64,000 nucleotides of DNA, from NCBI RefSeq assembly GCF_007990265.1, contig NZ_BJWH01000017.1, positions 1 through 64,000 on the forward strand. Reading direction: 5' to 3'. Positions 35,662-44,462 of the stretch are shown here, one piece after another. Origin of the DNA: Cellulomonas terrae (GTDB lineage Bacteria; Actinomycetota; Actinomycetes; Actinomycetales; Cellulomonadaceae). The notes under the pieces were generated by a model that was given only the letters and a program-made list of their open reading frames with translations, was not told where the DNA came from and searched no databases. The position numbers and the translations under genes are program-made. Every line of letters starts with the position of its first letter. The first letter of the stretch is position 1.

Positions 35662-36045
35662 GCCCCGCTTCGCCTGCACGCGGTTGCGCAGGAAGATCAG
35701 CGGCAGGATCAGCGTGCCGAGCATCGTCACGATCCACACCGTGAGCGAGCCGAACACCCACGCGGTCGTCCCGCTGATGGTCAGACCGTCGGAGACGAGG
35801 GTCGCGACGAACAGCGCGGCGACCGTCGAGACGAGGCCGACGGCACCCGTGAGCGCGTTCGCGTACTTGCGGGTCATGACCAGGAACCAGGGCGTGAGGA
35901 TGCTCTGCAGGACGGCGAACACGAGGACCGCGACGAGGAACCCGGAGGCCGTCACGGTGAACCCGTCGACGATCAACGACGCGATCCACAGCCCGAGGGC
36001 CGCCGACGCCAGGAAGATGAACGCCCGGATGAGGAACACGACCAT
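35644..36045 (-). CDS. small four-helix membrane protein, phage-holin-family type
   Basis: A 133-residue protein with four hydrophobic helices: FLIRAFIFLASAALGLWIASLIV, GFLVAVLVFAVLQSILTPWFLV, VGLVSTVAALFVATLVSDGL and WIVTMLGTLILPLIFLRNRV. This layout matches the superfamily IV phage holin/DUF-type proteins common as single genes in actinobacterial chromosomes; a true lytic role is unlikely without phage genes nearby. ATG 36045 is chosen from the first residue of the membrane region. Confidence 0.7.
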   Translation of the reverse strand: MVVFLIRAFIFLASAALGLWIASLIVDGFTVTASGFLVAVLVFAVLQSILTPWFLVMTRKYANALTGAVGLVSTVAALFVATLVSDGLTISGTTAWVFGSLTVWIVTMLGTLILPLIFLRNRVQAKRGSPATG

Positions 36046-36208
36046 GAGCGCACCCGCTCCTTCGTCGGCGACGGGCGCAGGACGGCTCCTGGCCCTGGGC
36101 TCACAGTAGGGACTGGCCGCGCACGGGCGCCAGGGTGTGACCAGTCCGTTTGTTACGAGTGGTCGCACGGGGAGGTTCTGGTCCGGGTCGCCCGCTACCG
36201 TGGCGAGG

Positions 36209-38683
36209 GTGACGGACAACACGACTCCCATCGCCACCCCTGAGCACACCGTGGACGGTTTCGTCAGAGAGTTCCTGCGGGAGCTCAACTTCGGGCAGGG
36301 CACCGACCTGACGCGCGCCTCGGTGAACGACAAGTACCTGGCCATGGCGCGCACCGTGCGCCACTACCTGATGGTCCGCTGGCTGGCCACGCTGCGCCGG
36401 CAGTACCAGCTGCAGGCGAAGTCGGTCGCGTACCTGTCGGCGGAGTTCCTCCTGGGCCGGCAGCTGGACAACGCGCTGCTCGCCGCCGACCTGGACGAGG
36501 TCGTCGAGGAAGGGCTCGCCTCCCTCGGTATCGACCTGGCGGAGCTGCGTGAGGCGGAGGTCGAGCCCGGTCTGGGCAACGGCGGCCTCGGCCGGCTCGC
36601 CGCGTGCTTCATCGACTCGCTCGCGACGATGAACGTCCCCTGCATCGGGTACGGCATCCGCTACGAGTACGGGATCTTCCGGCAGACGTTCGTCGACGGC
36701 TGGCAGGTGGAGAAGCCCGACAACTGGCTGGCGCTCGGGTCGCCGTGGGAGTTCCCGCACCCGGAGTCGGCCGTGACGGTCGACTTCGGCGGGCACACCG
36801 AGCAGTACACCGACGAGTCGGGGACGACCCGGAGCAGGTGGGTGCCGGGCTGGAGCGTCCTCGGCGTCCCGTACAACTACATGGTCCCGGGCTTCGAGAA
36901 CGGCCGCGTGAACACCCTGCGGCTGTGGAGCGCCCGCGCGACGCGTGCGTTCGACCTGGAGATCTTCAACGCCGGCGACTACGCGCAGGCCGTCCGGGCG
37001 CAGACGTTCGCGGAGAACATCTCCAAGGTGCTCTACCCGGAGGACTCCACGCCGCAGGGCAAGGAGCTGCGCCTGCAGCAGCAGTACTTCTTCGTCGCGT
37101 GCTCGCTGCGCGACTTCCTCGACCAGGTGCTCCCGCACGACTTCGACCTGCGCAACCTGCCCGACCGCATCGTGTTCCAGCTCAACGACACCCATCCCGT
37201 CATCGCGATCCCGGAGCTCATGCGGATCCTCGTCGACGAGCGCGGCTGGGAGTGGTCCGAGGCCTGGGCCATCACGCAGAAGTGCTTCGCGTACACCTGC
37301 CACACCCTGCTGCCCGAGGCCCTCGAGGTCTGGTCGGTGGAGCTCCTCGGCAAGCTGCTGCCGCGGCACCTCGAGATCATCTACCGGATCAACGAGGACT
37401 TCATGGCCGAGCTGCGGGAGGCCTACCCGGACGACGAGCTGCGGGTGCGCCGCATGTCGATCATCGCCGAGTACCCCGAGCGCGCGGTCCGCATGGCCTA
37501 CCTGGCGACGGTCGCCGGCTCGAAGGTCAACGGTGTGGCCGCGCTGCACTCGCAGCTGCTCAAGGACAAGGTCCTGCACGACTTCTCCGACCACTACCCG
37601 GACAAGTTCACCAACGTCACCAACGGCGTCACCCCGCGACGGTTCGTCCGGCTGGCGAACCCGGGACTGTCGGAGCTGATCACCTCGGCGATCGGCGACG
37701 GCTGGGTCACCGACCTCGACAAGCTCCAGGAGCTCGAGCCGCTGGCCGACGACGCCGACTTCCGGGCAGCGTTCCGGCAGGTCAAGCGCGCGAACAAGCT
37801 CCGGCTGGTCGACGTGCTGGCCGAGCGCGACGGCATCACGGTCGACCCCGACACGATGCTCGACGTCATGGTCAAGCGCCTGCACGAGTACAAGCGGCAG
37901 ACCCTCAAGCTCCTGCACGTCGTCACGCTGTACGACCAGGTGACGTCGGGCGCCGTCAAGATCGAGGACGTCACCCCGCGGACGTTCGCGTTCGGCGCCA
38001 AGGCGGCTCCGGGCTACCGGATGGCCAAGCAGACGATCGGGCTGATCAACGCGGTCGGCCGGGTCGTCAACAACGACCCCGCGCTGCAGGGCCGGCTCAC
38101 GGTCGCGTTCCCGGCCAACTACAACGTGACGCTCGCCGAGAAGCTCATCCCCGCGGCGGACCTGTCGGAGCAGATCTCGCTCGCCGGCAAGGAGGCGTCG
38201 GGGACGGGCAACATGAAGTTCGCGCTCAACGGGGCCCTGACCATCGGCACCGACGACGGCGCGAACGTCGAGATCCGCGAGCTCGTCGGCGACGACAACT
38301 TCTTCCTGTTCGGCCTGCTGGAGCCCGAGGTCGCGGAGATCGTGGACCGCGGGTACCACCCGACGTCCTACTACGAGGAGAACCGCTCCCTGCGGCACGC
38401 GCTCGACCTCATCGCGTCCGGGGCGTTCTCGGGCGGCGACCGGGCGACGTTCGAGCCCATCGTGTCCAACCTGCTGTCCGAGGACCGGTTCCTGGTCCTC
38501 GCCGACTACCAGGCGTACATCGACGCCCAGGAGCGGGTCGACGAGGCGTACGCGGACACCGAGGCGTGGACGCGTTCGGCGGTGCTCAACGTGGCCCGGT
38601 CGGGCTTCTTCTCCTCCGACCGCAGCATGCGTGACTACATCGACCGGATCTGGCACACCCACCCCGTCCCCCCGGAGCGGTAA
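36209..38683 (+). CDS. glgP: glycogen/maltodextrin phosphorylase
   Basis: An 824-residue GT35 phosphorylase that releases glucose-1-phosphate from alpha-1,4-glucans using pyridoxal phosphate. The cofactor lysine is Lys670 in GTGNMKFALNG. Other conserved blocks are AYLSAEFLLGRQL, EPGLGNGGLGRLAACF, GYGIRYEYGIF, FQLNDTHP, TNGVTPRRF and VKRLHEYKRQ. Length is typical of the GlgP/MalP group. Start is GTG 36209 (VTDNTTPIATPEHTVDGF). It stands alone; no glycogen gene adjoins it. Confidence 0.96.
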   Translation: MTDNTTPIATPEHTVDGFVREFLRELNFGQGTDLTRASVNDKYLAMARTVRHYLMVRWLATLRRQYQLQAKSVAYLSAEFLLGRQLDNALLAADLDEVVEEGLASLGIDLAELREAEVEPGLGNGGLGRLAACFIDSLATMNVPCIGYGIRYEYGIFRQTFVDGWQVEKPDNWLALGSPWEFPHPESAVTVDFGGHTEQYTDESGTTRSRWVPGWSVLGVPYNYMVPGFENGRVNTLRLWSARATRAFDLEIFNAGDYAQAVRAQTFAENISKVLYPEDSTPQGKELRLQQQYFFVACSLRDFLDQVLPHDFDLRNLPDRIVFQLNDTHPVIAIPELMRILVDERGWEWSEAWAITQKCFAYTCHTLLPEALEVWSVELLGKLLPRHLEIIYRINEDFMAELREAYPDDELRVRRMSIIAEYPERAVRMAYLATVAGSKVNGVAALHSQLLKDKVLHDFSDHYPDKFTNVTNGVTPRRFVRLANPGLSELITSAIGDGWVTDLDKLQELEPLADDADFRAAFRQVKRANKLRLVDVLAERDGITVDPDTMLDVMVKRLHEYKRQTLKLLHVVTLYDQVTSGAVKIEDVTPRTFAFGAKAAPGYRMAKQTIGLINAVGRVVNNDPALQGRLTVAFPANYNVTLAEKLIPAADLSEQISLAGKEASGTGNMKFALNGALTIGTDDGANVEIRELVGDDNFFLFGLLEPEVAEIVDRGYHPTSYYEENRSLRHALDLIASGAFSGGDRATFEPIVSNLLSEDRFLVLADYQAYIDAQERVDEAYADTEAWTRSAVLNVARSGFFSSDRSMRDYIDRIWHTHPVPPER

Positions 38684-38693
38684 CGACCCGACG

Positions 38694-38737
38694 ACGTCCG
38701 AGGAAGTGAGCGCTCCAGCACTCACTTCCTCGGACGT
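38694..38737. repeat. perfect 17-bp palindrome after glgP
   Basis: ACGTCCGAGGAAGTGAG (38694-38710) and its exact complement (38721-38737) flank a 10-base loop. It starts 11 bases after glgP and 33 bases before DUF5997, both on the plus strand. The outer ends, ACGTCCG and CGGACGTTGC, are the same as in the repeats at 10.9 and 56.9 kb, while the inner arms differ. Confidence 0.85.
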
Positions 38738-38769
38738 TGCTGTCTCGTCGTGGGGCCTACCCTTGACGG

Positions 38770-39186
38770 GTGACACCCGCGAAGAAGTCCCAGGAGATGA
38801 AGGCGTCCACGGCCGCCGCCAAGCTCGACGTGTACCTGCCGGCGACCCCGGAGGACTTCCAGAACCGGATGATCACGCGTGACGAGCTGTCGGAGCTGCA
38901 GCGCACGCCTCCGCAGTGGCTGGTGGACCTGCGTCGCGACGGGCCGCACCCGCGCAGCGTCATCGCCGGGCGCCTGCGCATCTCGATCAGCGGCCTCGCT
39001 CGCGGCGGGATCACGGACCCGCTGACCACCGAGCAGATCGAGCAGCTGCAGGCCGAGCCGCCGAACTGGCTGGTCCGCGAGCGCGAGATCGCCGCCCAGG
39101 TCCGCCTGGAGGAGCGGCTGCAGGAGTCGCGCGAGGCCGACCGCAAGGCCGAGGCGGACCGCAGGGCGGCGTCGGGGAAGTCCTGA
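38770..39186 (+). CDS. DUF5997 family protein
   Basis: A 138-residue actinobacterial protein of unknown function. ATPEDFQNRMITRDELSELQ and TPPQWLVDLRRDGPHPRS are its recognisable core, and RSVIAGRLRISISGLARGGI looks like a helix-turn-helix, which is my inference. The C-terminus is a charged helix. Start is GTG 38770. From memory, genes of this family often sit near LysR effector-domain genes, and one is found at 40949, here separated by a permease on the other strand. Confidence 0.8.
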   Translation: MTPAKKSQEMKASTAAAKLDVYLPATPEDFQNRMITRDELSELQRTPPQWLVDLRRDGPHPRSVIAGRLRISISGLARGGITDPLTTEQIEQLQAEPPNWLVREREIAAQVRLEERLQESREADRKAEADRRAASGKS

Positions 39187-40716
39187 TCAGAGGCCGCCGC
39201 GGGGCGGCTCGAAGTCGGGGACGAGCACGGGCGTCTCGCGGTTGAGGGACTCGCCGCGGAAGAACGGCCGCAGTGACATCTTCGCGGCGCACGCGACCAT
39301 GAGCGGCACGCCGAGCGCGAGCATCCCGACGCCGATGACGAAGACGCCGCCGACGCCGCCGAAGCTGGTGTAGCCGTACTCGGGGTCGAGCATGTCCCGG
39401 GCGGAGATGCCGAACGCCCACACCATCCCGAGGCCACCGAGCACCGGGAACAGTCCGCGCAGGAAGAAGTTGCGGGCGCTGCGGAAGATGGAGCGCCAGA
39501 AGTACGCGACGCACGCGAACGCGGTGACGGCGTAGTAGAACGCCACGGCGAGGCCGAGCGACGCGATCGAGTCGAACAGGGCGTCCTCGCTGAGCAGCTT
39601 GAGCACGATGTAGAAGACGCCGGCGGTGACGCCCATGACGATCGTGGAGAACGACGGCGTCTTGAAGACGGGGTGCACGCGGGCGAACTGTCCGGGCACG
39701 GCCTTGTAGACGGCCATCGCGAGGGTGCCGCGGGCGGTCGGCAGGATCGTGGTCTGCGTCGACGCGGTGGCGGACACCGCGATGACCAGCAGGAGGACGA
39801 ACGCCATGACCGGTCCGAGCATGGGGCCTCCGAGGACGGTGACGACGTCGTCGATGTTGGCCTCGTTGTTCAGGCCGATCCCCGTCGTGCCGAACCCCGC
39901 GTAGGCCTGCACGGCCACGGCGACCAGGCAGTAGGTGACCAGCAGGATGACGGTGGCCAGCACGGCGGCGCGACCGGGCGTGCGCGCGAGGTCCTTGGTC
40001 TCCTCGTTCACCGCCAGGCACGCGTCCCAGCCCCAGTAGATGAACAGGCACAGGATGACGGCGGCCGCGATGGCCGACGAGGACAGCCCGGCGGGGTTGA
40101 ACCAGTCCCACTGCGGCAGCACCGCCTGCGGGCCCGCGGTGCCGGCGTAGACCTTCCAGAGCGCCAGGATGCTGAGGGTGCCGAGCACGACGAACTGGAA
40201 CACGACCAGGATGTTCTGCAGCCGTTCGCTGACGAGGATGCCGCGGTAGCTCACCCACGTCATGGCCGCGATGAACCCGACGCCGAGCAGCAGGACGGCG
40301 ATGCGGTTCTCCGCCACGGAGTCGAGCCCGAACGCGCGCAGGAAGTAGACGGCGGCGACCTCGGCGACGTTGGCGAGGACGATGATCCCGGAGACCGCCA
40401 GGCCCCAGCCGCCCATCCAGCCGACCCACGGGCCGAGCGCCTTCGACCCCCACGTGAACGTGGTCCCGCAGTCCGGCATCACCGAGTTGAGCTCGCGGTA
40501 CGCGATGGCCGTCAGCAGCATCGGGACGAACGCGATGAGGAACATGGCGGGCGACTTCTCCCCGACCGCGAGCACCACGTAGCCGAGAGTCGCGGCGAGC
40601 GAGTACGCCGGGGCCGTCGACGCGAGGCCGATGACGGTGTTGCCCCAGAGCCCGAGGGTCCCGGAGCTCAGCCCCTTGGCGGGTGCAGGCGACTCCTCGG
40701 TCACGGCACTGCTCAT
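39187..40716 (-). CDS. APC-family amino acid permease
   Basis: A 509-residue transporter with twelve or more membrane helices. LGLWGNTVIGLASTAPAYSLAATLG is the family start with the helix-1 binding motif, CGTTFTWGSKALGPWVGWMGGW follows, and ASTQTTILPTARGTLAMAVYKAVP and FKTPSFST are also typical. It resembles polyamine/amino-acid permeases of the APC superfamily; substrate is unknown. Its stop is directly next to the DUF5997 stop (converging), and a hairpin lies upstream between it and the LysR-domain gene. Confidence 0.87.
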   Translation of the reverse strand: MSSAVTEESPAPAKGLSSGTLGLWGNTVIGLASTAPAYSLAATLGYVVLAVGEKSPAMFLIAFVPMLLTAIAYRELNSVMPDCGTTFTWGSKALGPWVGWMGGWGLAVSGIIVLANVAEVAAVYFLRAFGLDSVAENRIAVLLLGVGFIAAMTWVSYRGILVSERLQNILVVFQFVVLGTLSILALWKVYAGTAGPQAVLPQWDWFNPAGLSSSAIAAAVILCLFIYWGWDACLAVNEETKDLARTPGRAAVLATVILLVTYCLVAVAVQAYAGFGTTGIGLNNEANIDDVVTVLGGPMLGPVMAFVLLLVIAVSATASTQTTILPTARGTLAMAVYKAVPGQFARVHPVFKTPSFSTIVMGVTAGVFYIVLKLLSEDALFDSIASLGLAVAFYYAVTAFACVAYFWRSIFRSARNFFLRGLFPVLGGLGMVWAFGISARDMLDPEYGYTSFGGVGGVFVIGVGMLALGVPLMVACAAKMSLRPFFRGESLNRETPVLVPDFEPPRGGL

Positions 40717-40859
40717 CGGACCTCCCGGCTCGCGTCGTCGCGGTGCCCCCGAAACCGGACAGTACTCCCGAGAGGTTGCCCCCGGGCGGACCCTCGCCCC
40801 TGAACCTGGCGCCCCTCCCGCGAACGTGCGGCTCTGTCGGCCGCCACGCCCGCGCACCC

Positions 40860-40903
40860 AGCCATGAGGGACGTGGCAGCACCGGTCGGCGGCCCTCATG
40901 GCT
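40860..40903. terminator. 11-bp inverted repeat between LysR-domain gene and permease
   Basis: AGCCATGAGGG (40860-40870) and its exact complement (40893-40903) are separated by 22 bases. On the minus strand it comes 46 bases after the LysR-domain gene and about 145 bases before the APC permease, so it could terminate the former or regulate the latter. Confidence 0.55.
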
Positions 40904-40948
40904 TGTTCGTCAGCGGGAGGGGGAGGGGGCCTGCGTGGTGCCTGCCGG

Positions 40949-41758
40949 TCAGCGGCCGGGGCGGGGCTTGCGGGGGTTGGGCCTCTTCGACGAGCGGGTC
41001 GACGACGACCGTGCGGACCCGCCCTTGCCGGCGCCCTTGCCCTTCCCGGACGCGCCCGTGGTCGACCCGCCCCCGCCCTTGCCGGAGGCCGCCGCACCCT
41101 TGCCGGACCCGCCCGGCTTGCGGCCACGGACAGTCGGCTCGGGGGCGGGCGGGGCGCCGCGGCCGCGGGAGCTCGTGGCCGTCCGGCCACGGACGATGCC
41201 GATGATCTCCTCGGTCAGGTCGTCGTAGCGGTCGGTGACCCAGGCGAGGCCGACGGCGGACCCGGGGGCGTCGCGCACGAGGCGTGCCGTGAGGCCACGG
41301 CGCTGGTGCAGGCGGCCGAGCGACTGCGGCACGACCAGGACGCCGATGCCTGCGGCGACGAGGTCGATCGCGTCGGCCGTCGTGGGGATGGGGTCGCCCG
41401 CGAACGGGGTGCCGGGCGGGTCGGTCCAGTGCAGCTGGTCGTCGAGGGGCACGAGGAGCGTCTCGTCGTCGAGGTCGGCGGCGTCGACCTCCTCCACGAC
41501 GCTGACGACGTGGTCCTTCGGGACGACGACGACGGTGGCCTCGGTGTACAGGGAGATCGTCGACAGGTCGTCGCCGACGACCGGCAGCCGCACGAGGGCG
41601 ACGTCCGCCCCACCGGACCGCAGGACCGCCTCGGCGTCGCCGGGGGACGTGTGCACGAGCTCGACCGGGACGTCCGGCAGCCGCTGCTGCCAGACGCGCA
41701 GCCAGCGGTCGGGGTTGACGCCGGGCACGAGCGCGAGACGGAACACGGCAGCGGTCAT
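40949..41758 (-). CDS. LysR-type substrate-binding domain protein without DNA-binding domain
   Basis: A 269-residue protein. Residues 1-185 are a LysR-type effector domain starting directly with FRLALVPGVNPDRWLRVWQQRLPDVPVELVHTSP, with GGADVALVRLP and GIGVLVVPQSLGRLHQRRGL. No helix-turn-helix precedes it. The C-terminal 80 residues are a very basic Gly/Ser/Lys/Arg tail (KGKGAGKGGSARSS), which could bind nucleic acid nonspecifically. Start ATG 41758. It runs just downstream of trmB and upstream of the permease, which it may regulate; this is inferred. Confidence 0.82.
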   Translation of the reverse strand: MTAAVFRLALVPGVNPDRWLRVWQQRLPDVPVELVHTSPGDAEAVLRSGGADVALVRLPVVGDDLSTISLYTEATVVVVPKDHVVSVVEEVDAADLDDETLLVPLDDQLHWTDPPGTPFAGDPIPTTADAIDLVAAGIGVLVVPQSLGRLHQRRGLTARLVRDAPGSAVGLAWVTDRYDDLTEEIIGIVRGRTATSSRGRGAPPAPEPTVRGRKPGGSGKGAAASGKGGGGSTTGASGKGKGAGKGGSARSSSTRSSKRPNPRKPRPGR

Positions 41759-41774
41759 GGGGTGCTCCCCGTGG

Positions 41775-42515
41775 TCATCGGAACCGCCGGAACACCACGT
41801 CGCGCACCTCGTGGCCGAGGTCGAGTCCGCGCTGCTCGAACTTGGTGACGGGGCGGTGCGCAGGGCGCGGGGCGAAGCCGTCGGCGGTGTTCTCCAGGAA
41901 GGGGTCCGCGCTGAGGGCCTCGAGCATGGCGTCGGCGTAGTCCACCCAGTCCGTCGCGCAGTGCAGCGTGCCGCCCACGCGCAGCCGCGACCGCAGCAGG
42001 GCCACGTGGGACGGCTGCACGAGCCGGCGCTTGTGGTGGCGGGCCTTCGGCCACGGGTCGGGGAAGAACACGTGGATCGCGTCGAGGGACTCCTCGGGCA
42101 CGGCGGTCCGCACGAGGTCGAGGGCGTCGCCGTGGGCGACCCGGACGTTCGTCAGGCCGGCGCGGTCGAGCAGACCCAGCAGGTTCGCGACGCCAGGCAG
42201 GTGCGCCTCGACGGCGAGGTAGTCGCGCGACGGGTCCGCAGCGGCCATCGTCGCGGTCGTCTCACCCATGCCGGAGCCGATCTCCAGGACGAGCGGTGCG
42301 GACCGGCCGAAGAGCGCGACGACGTCCAGGGAGCCGTCGGCCGTCCGCGGCATCGGCGAGTCCGCGTCGTGCACCGAGAAGCCGAGCCGCGGCCACAGGA
42401 ACCGCAGGGCGTCCTCCCGCTCGCGGCCCAGGGGCGCGCGGCGCGGGTGGAACGTGCGCAGCGGCTCGTGGGGGCGCGCGGCCACGTGCCGGAACGCGTC
42501 GGACGGGAGGCTCAC
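41775..42515 (-). CDS. trmB: tRNA (guanine46-N7)-methyltransferase
   Basis: A 246-residue SAM-dependent enzyme that makes 7-methylguanosine at position 46 of tRNAs. The SAM site is LEIGSGMGETT; the tRNA-binding/catalytic signature FFPDPWPKARHHKRRLV and ATDWVDYADAML are diagnostic. The N-terminal 50 residues (RPHEPLRTFHPRRAPLG) are the usual basic extension. Start is GTG 42515. It lies 16 bases upstream of the LysR-domain gene on the same strand. Confidence 0.94.
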   Translation of the reverse strand: MSLPSDAFRHVAARPHEPLRTFHPRRAPLGREREDALRFLWPRLGFSVHDADSPMPRTADGSLDVVALFGRSAPLVLEIGSGMGETTATMAAADPSRDYLAVEAHLPGVANLLGLLDRAGLTNVRVAHGDALDLVRTAVPEESLDAIHVFFPDPWPKARHHKRRLVQPSHVALLRSRLRVGGTLHCATDWVDYADAMLEALSADPFLENTADGFAPRPAHRPVTKFEQRGLDLGHEVRDVVFRRFR

Positions 42516-42567
42516 GATCCGCCAGCCTAGGCGCCGCCGTCGGGCGTCCGGGACGTGACCGCCCGGG

Positions 42568-43350
42568 TCAGGTCGCGCCGACGGGTGAGATGAGTGCGAA
42601 GACCTCGCCGAACGGTCCGGAGACGATCGCCATGCGCCCGAACGTGCTGTCCGTCGGCGGACTGACGACGGTGCCGCCCAGCTCGGACACCTGTGCGGCC
42701 GAGGCGTCGGTGTCGGTGACCGCGAAGTAGATCGTCCACGCGGCGGGTGCGTCGGTCCCGGCCTGGGGTCCGTAGCCACCGATGCCGGCCGCGGGGTGGC
42801 CGTCGAGGGACAGGGTCGCGTAGGTGAAGCCGGGGGCGCCGAGGTCCTCGACGTCGTACCCGAACACCTGCTGGTAGAACGCGACGGCGGCCGGCTGGTC
42901 GTGCACCAGGACCTCGCACCACACCATGGAGCCGGGCTCGTCGGTCACGTCCCACCCGGTGTGCGACGCCGCCTCCCAGATCCCGAACACGGCACCGGCG
43001 GTGTCGACGACGATCGCCATGCTGCCGAAGTCCAGGATCGGCATCGCGGGCACGACCTCCTTGCCGCCGGCCTCGGCGACCGCCGCGACGGTCGCCACGA
43101 GGTCGTCGCTGGCGAGGTACACGCACCAGGCGGGCGGCGGGGCGGGGTCGTCGCTCATCGGCTCGCCGATGCCCACGACGCGCCGGTCACCGACGTAGGC
43201 CTGCGTGTAGTAGCCGGTCTCGGGTCCGCCGACCTCGAACTGCCAGCCGAGCAGGGGACCGTAGAACGCGCGGGCGACCGCCAGGTCGGGAACGGTGATG
43301 TCGGCCCAGGCCGGGGTGCCGGGCGGCCAGGCCTCGCGTCGGGTGGTCAT
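42568..43350 (-). CDS. VOC (glyoxalase) family protein, two domains
   Basis: A 260-residue protein of two vicinal-oxygen-chelate domains. The first starts AWADITVPDLAVARAFYGPLLGWQFE, the second GSMVWCEVLVHDQPAAVAFYQQVFGYDVE. Repeats such as GSMAIVVDTAGAVFGIWEA and GRMAIVSGPFGEVFALISP close each domain. Similar actinobacterial proteins are annotated as hydrolases or glyoxalase-like with unknown substrates. A full set of metal ligands is not evident, so activity is uncertain. Confidence 0.85.
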   Translation of the reverse strand: MTTRREAWPPGTPAWADITVPDLAVARAFYGPLLGWQFEVGGPETGYYTQAYVGDRRVVGIGEPMSDDPAPPPAWCVYLASDDLVATVAAVAEAGGKEVVPAMPILDFGSMAIVVDTAGAVFGIWEAASHTGWDVTDEPGSMVWCEVLVHDQPAAVAFYQQVFGYDVEDLGAPGFTYATLSLDGHPAAGIGGYGPQAGTDAPAAWTIYFAVTDTDASAAQVSELGGTVVSPPTDSTFGRMAIVSGPFGEVFALISPVGAT

Positions 43351-43450
43351 GCGACCAGCCAACACCAGGCCTGTGCCGGTCGCGCGCTGACGGGCACAGG
43401 TGCGCGTCGACCGGGAGACACCGGGCAAGGGGGTGTGCTACTCACGTGAC

Positions 43451-44413
43451 ATGGCGGACGCGGACGCACCGACGGAGGTCGCCGCGGGGTCGTCGGCGTC
43501 GGAGAGCACCCTGACGGTGGTCGTCGCGTTCGGCGCGAACCTGCTCGTCGCGGTCGCGAAGTCCGCGGCGGCCGTGATCACCGGGTCGGCGTCGATGCTC
43601 GCGGAGGCCGCGCACTCCTGGGCGGACACCGGGAACGAGGTCTTCCTGATCATCGCCCAGCGCAGGGCGGCCAAGCCCGCCGACGAGGAGCACCCCTTCG
43701 GCTTCGGCCGGGAGGTCTACGTGTGGTCGCTGTTCGCGGCGATCGGGCTGTTCGCGGTGGGTGCGGGGGTGTCGATCACGCACGGCATCTCGGAGCTGGT
43801 CCACCCGGAGCCGGCCGGCGACTTCGTCGTCGCGTACGTCGTCCTCGCGGTGGCGTTCGTCCTGGAGGGGATCTCGTTCCTGCAGGCCTCACGGCAGGCG
43901 AAGCGGGCCGCCGCGACGCAGGAGCGGGACCTCCTGGACCACGTCCTGGAGACCTCCGACCCGACCGTGCGCGCGGTGTTCTTCGAGGACGCGGCCGCGC
44001 TGCTCGGCATCCTCGTCGCGGCGCTGGGCATCGGGCTGCACCAGGCGACCAGGTCCCCGGTGCCCGACGCGGTCGGGTCGATCCTGGTCGGCGTGCTTCT
44101 CGCGGTCGTCGCGGTCGTCCTCATCGACCGCAACCGCCGGTTCCTCGTCGGCCAGGTGGCCGACCCTCGGGCGAACGCCGCGGCCGTCCGCGCGCTGCTG
44201 GCCCTGCCGGAGGTCGAGCGGGTCACCGAGCTGCGGCTGGAGTTCGTGGGTGCGCGGCAGGTGTACCTGACGGGGGCGGTGGACCTGACCGGGAACCCGG
44301 CCGAGGACGCCGCGTCGCACGTGCTGGCGTCGCTGGAGCGGAAGCTGGCCCGCACGCCCGCCGTCGTCGGGGCGACGCTCTCGCTCTCCGAGCCCCAGGA
44401 CCCGGCGCTGTGA
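43451..44413 (+). CDS. cation diffusion facilitator transporter
   Basis: A 320-residue CDF-family efflux protein. Helices begin at about residue 21; AEAAHSWADTGNEVFLIIAQRRA in helix 2 carries the His/Asp metal site, and FFEDAAALLGILVAALGIGLH in helix 5 supplies the paired acidic site. A C-terminal cytoplasmic ferredoxin-like domain (VERVTELRLEFVGARQVYLTG) follows. It probably exports Zn or Fe/Mn using protons. ATG 43451 follows a weak ribosome site. A ClC-like gene starts 49 bases after it and may be co-transcribed. Confidence 0.88.
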   Translation: MADADAPTEVAAGSSASESTLTVVVAFGANLLVAVAKSAAAVITGSASMLAEAAHSWADTGNEVFLIIAQRRAAKPADEEHPFGFGREVYVWSLFAAIGLFAVGAGVSITHGISELVHPEPAGDFVVAYVVLAVAFVLEGISFLQASRQAKRAAATQERDLLDHVLETSDPTVRAVFFEDAAALLGILVAALGIGLHQATRSPVPDAVGSILVGVLLAVVAVVLIDRNRRFLVGQVADPRANAAAVRALLALPEVERVTELRLEFVGARQVYLTGAVDLTGNPAEDAASHVLASLERKLARTPAVVGATLSLSEPQDPAL

Positions 44414-44462
44414 CGCGCGTGCCGCCCGACACCGACCACCGTCACCTCGAAGGAGTACGCAG

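Noticed and set aside
35644..36045. Prophage remnant suggested by holin-family similarity
   Set aside because: No endolysin, structural, integrase or attachment sequence is nearby; this family is usual as a single chromosomal gene.
36101..38776. An 891-codon open frame antisense to glgP
   Set aside because: The plus strand encodes an unmistakable phosphorylase; the antisense frame is arginine/valine-rich with no recognisable motif.
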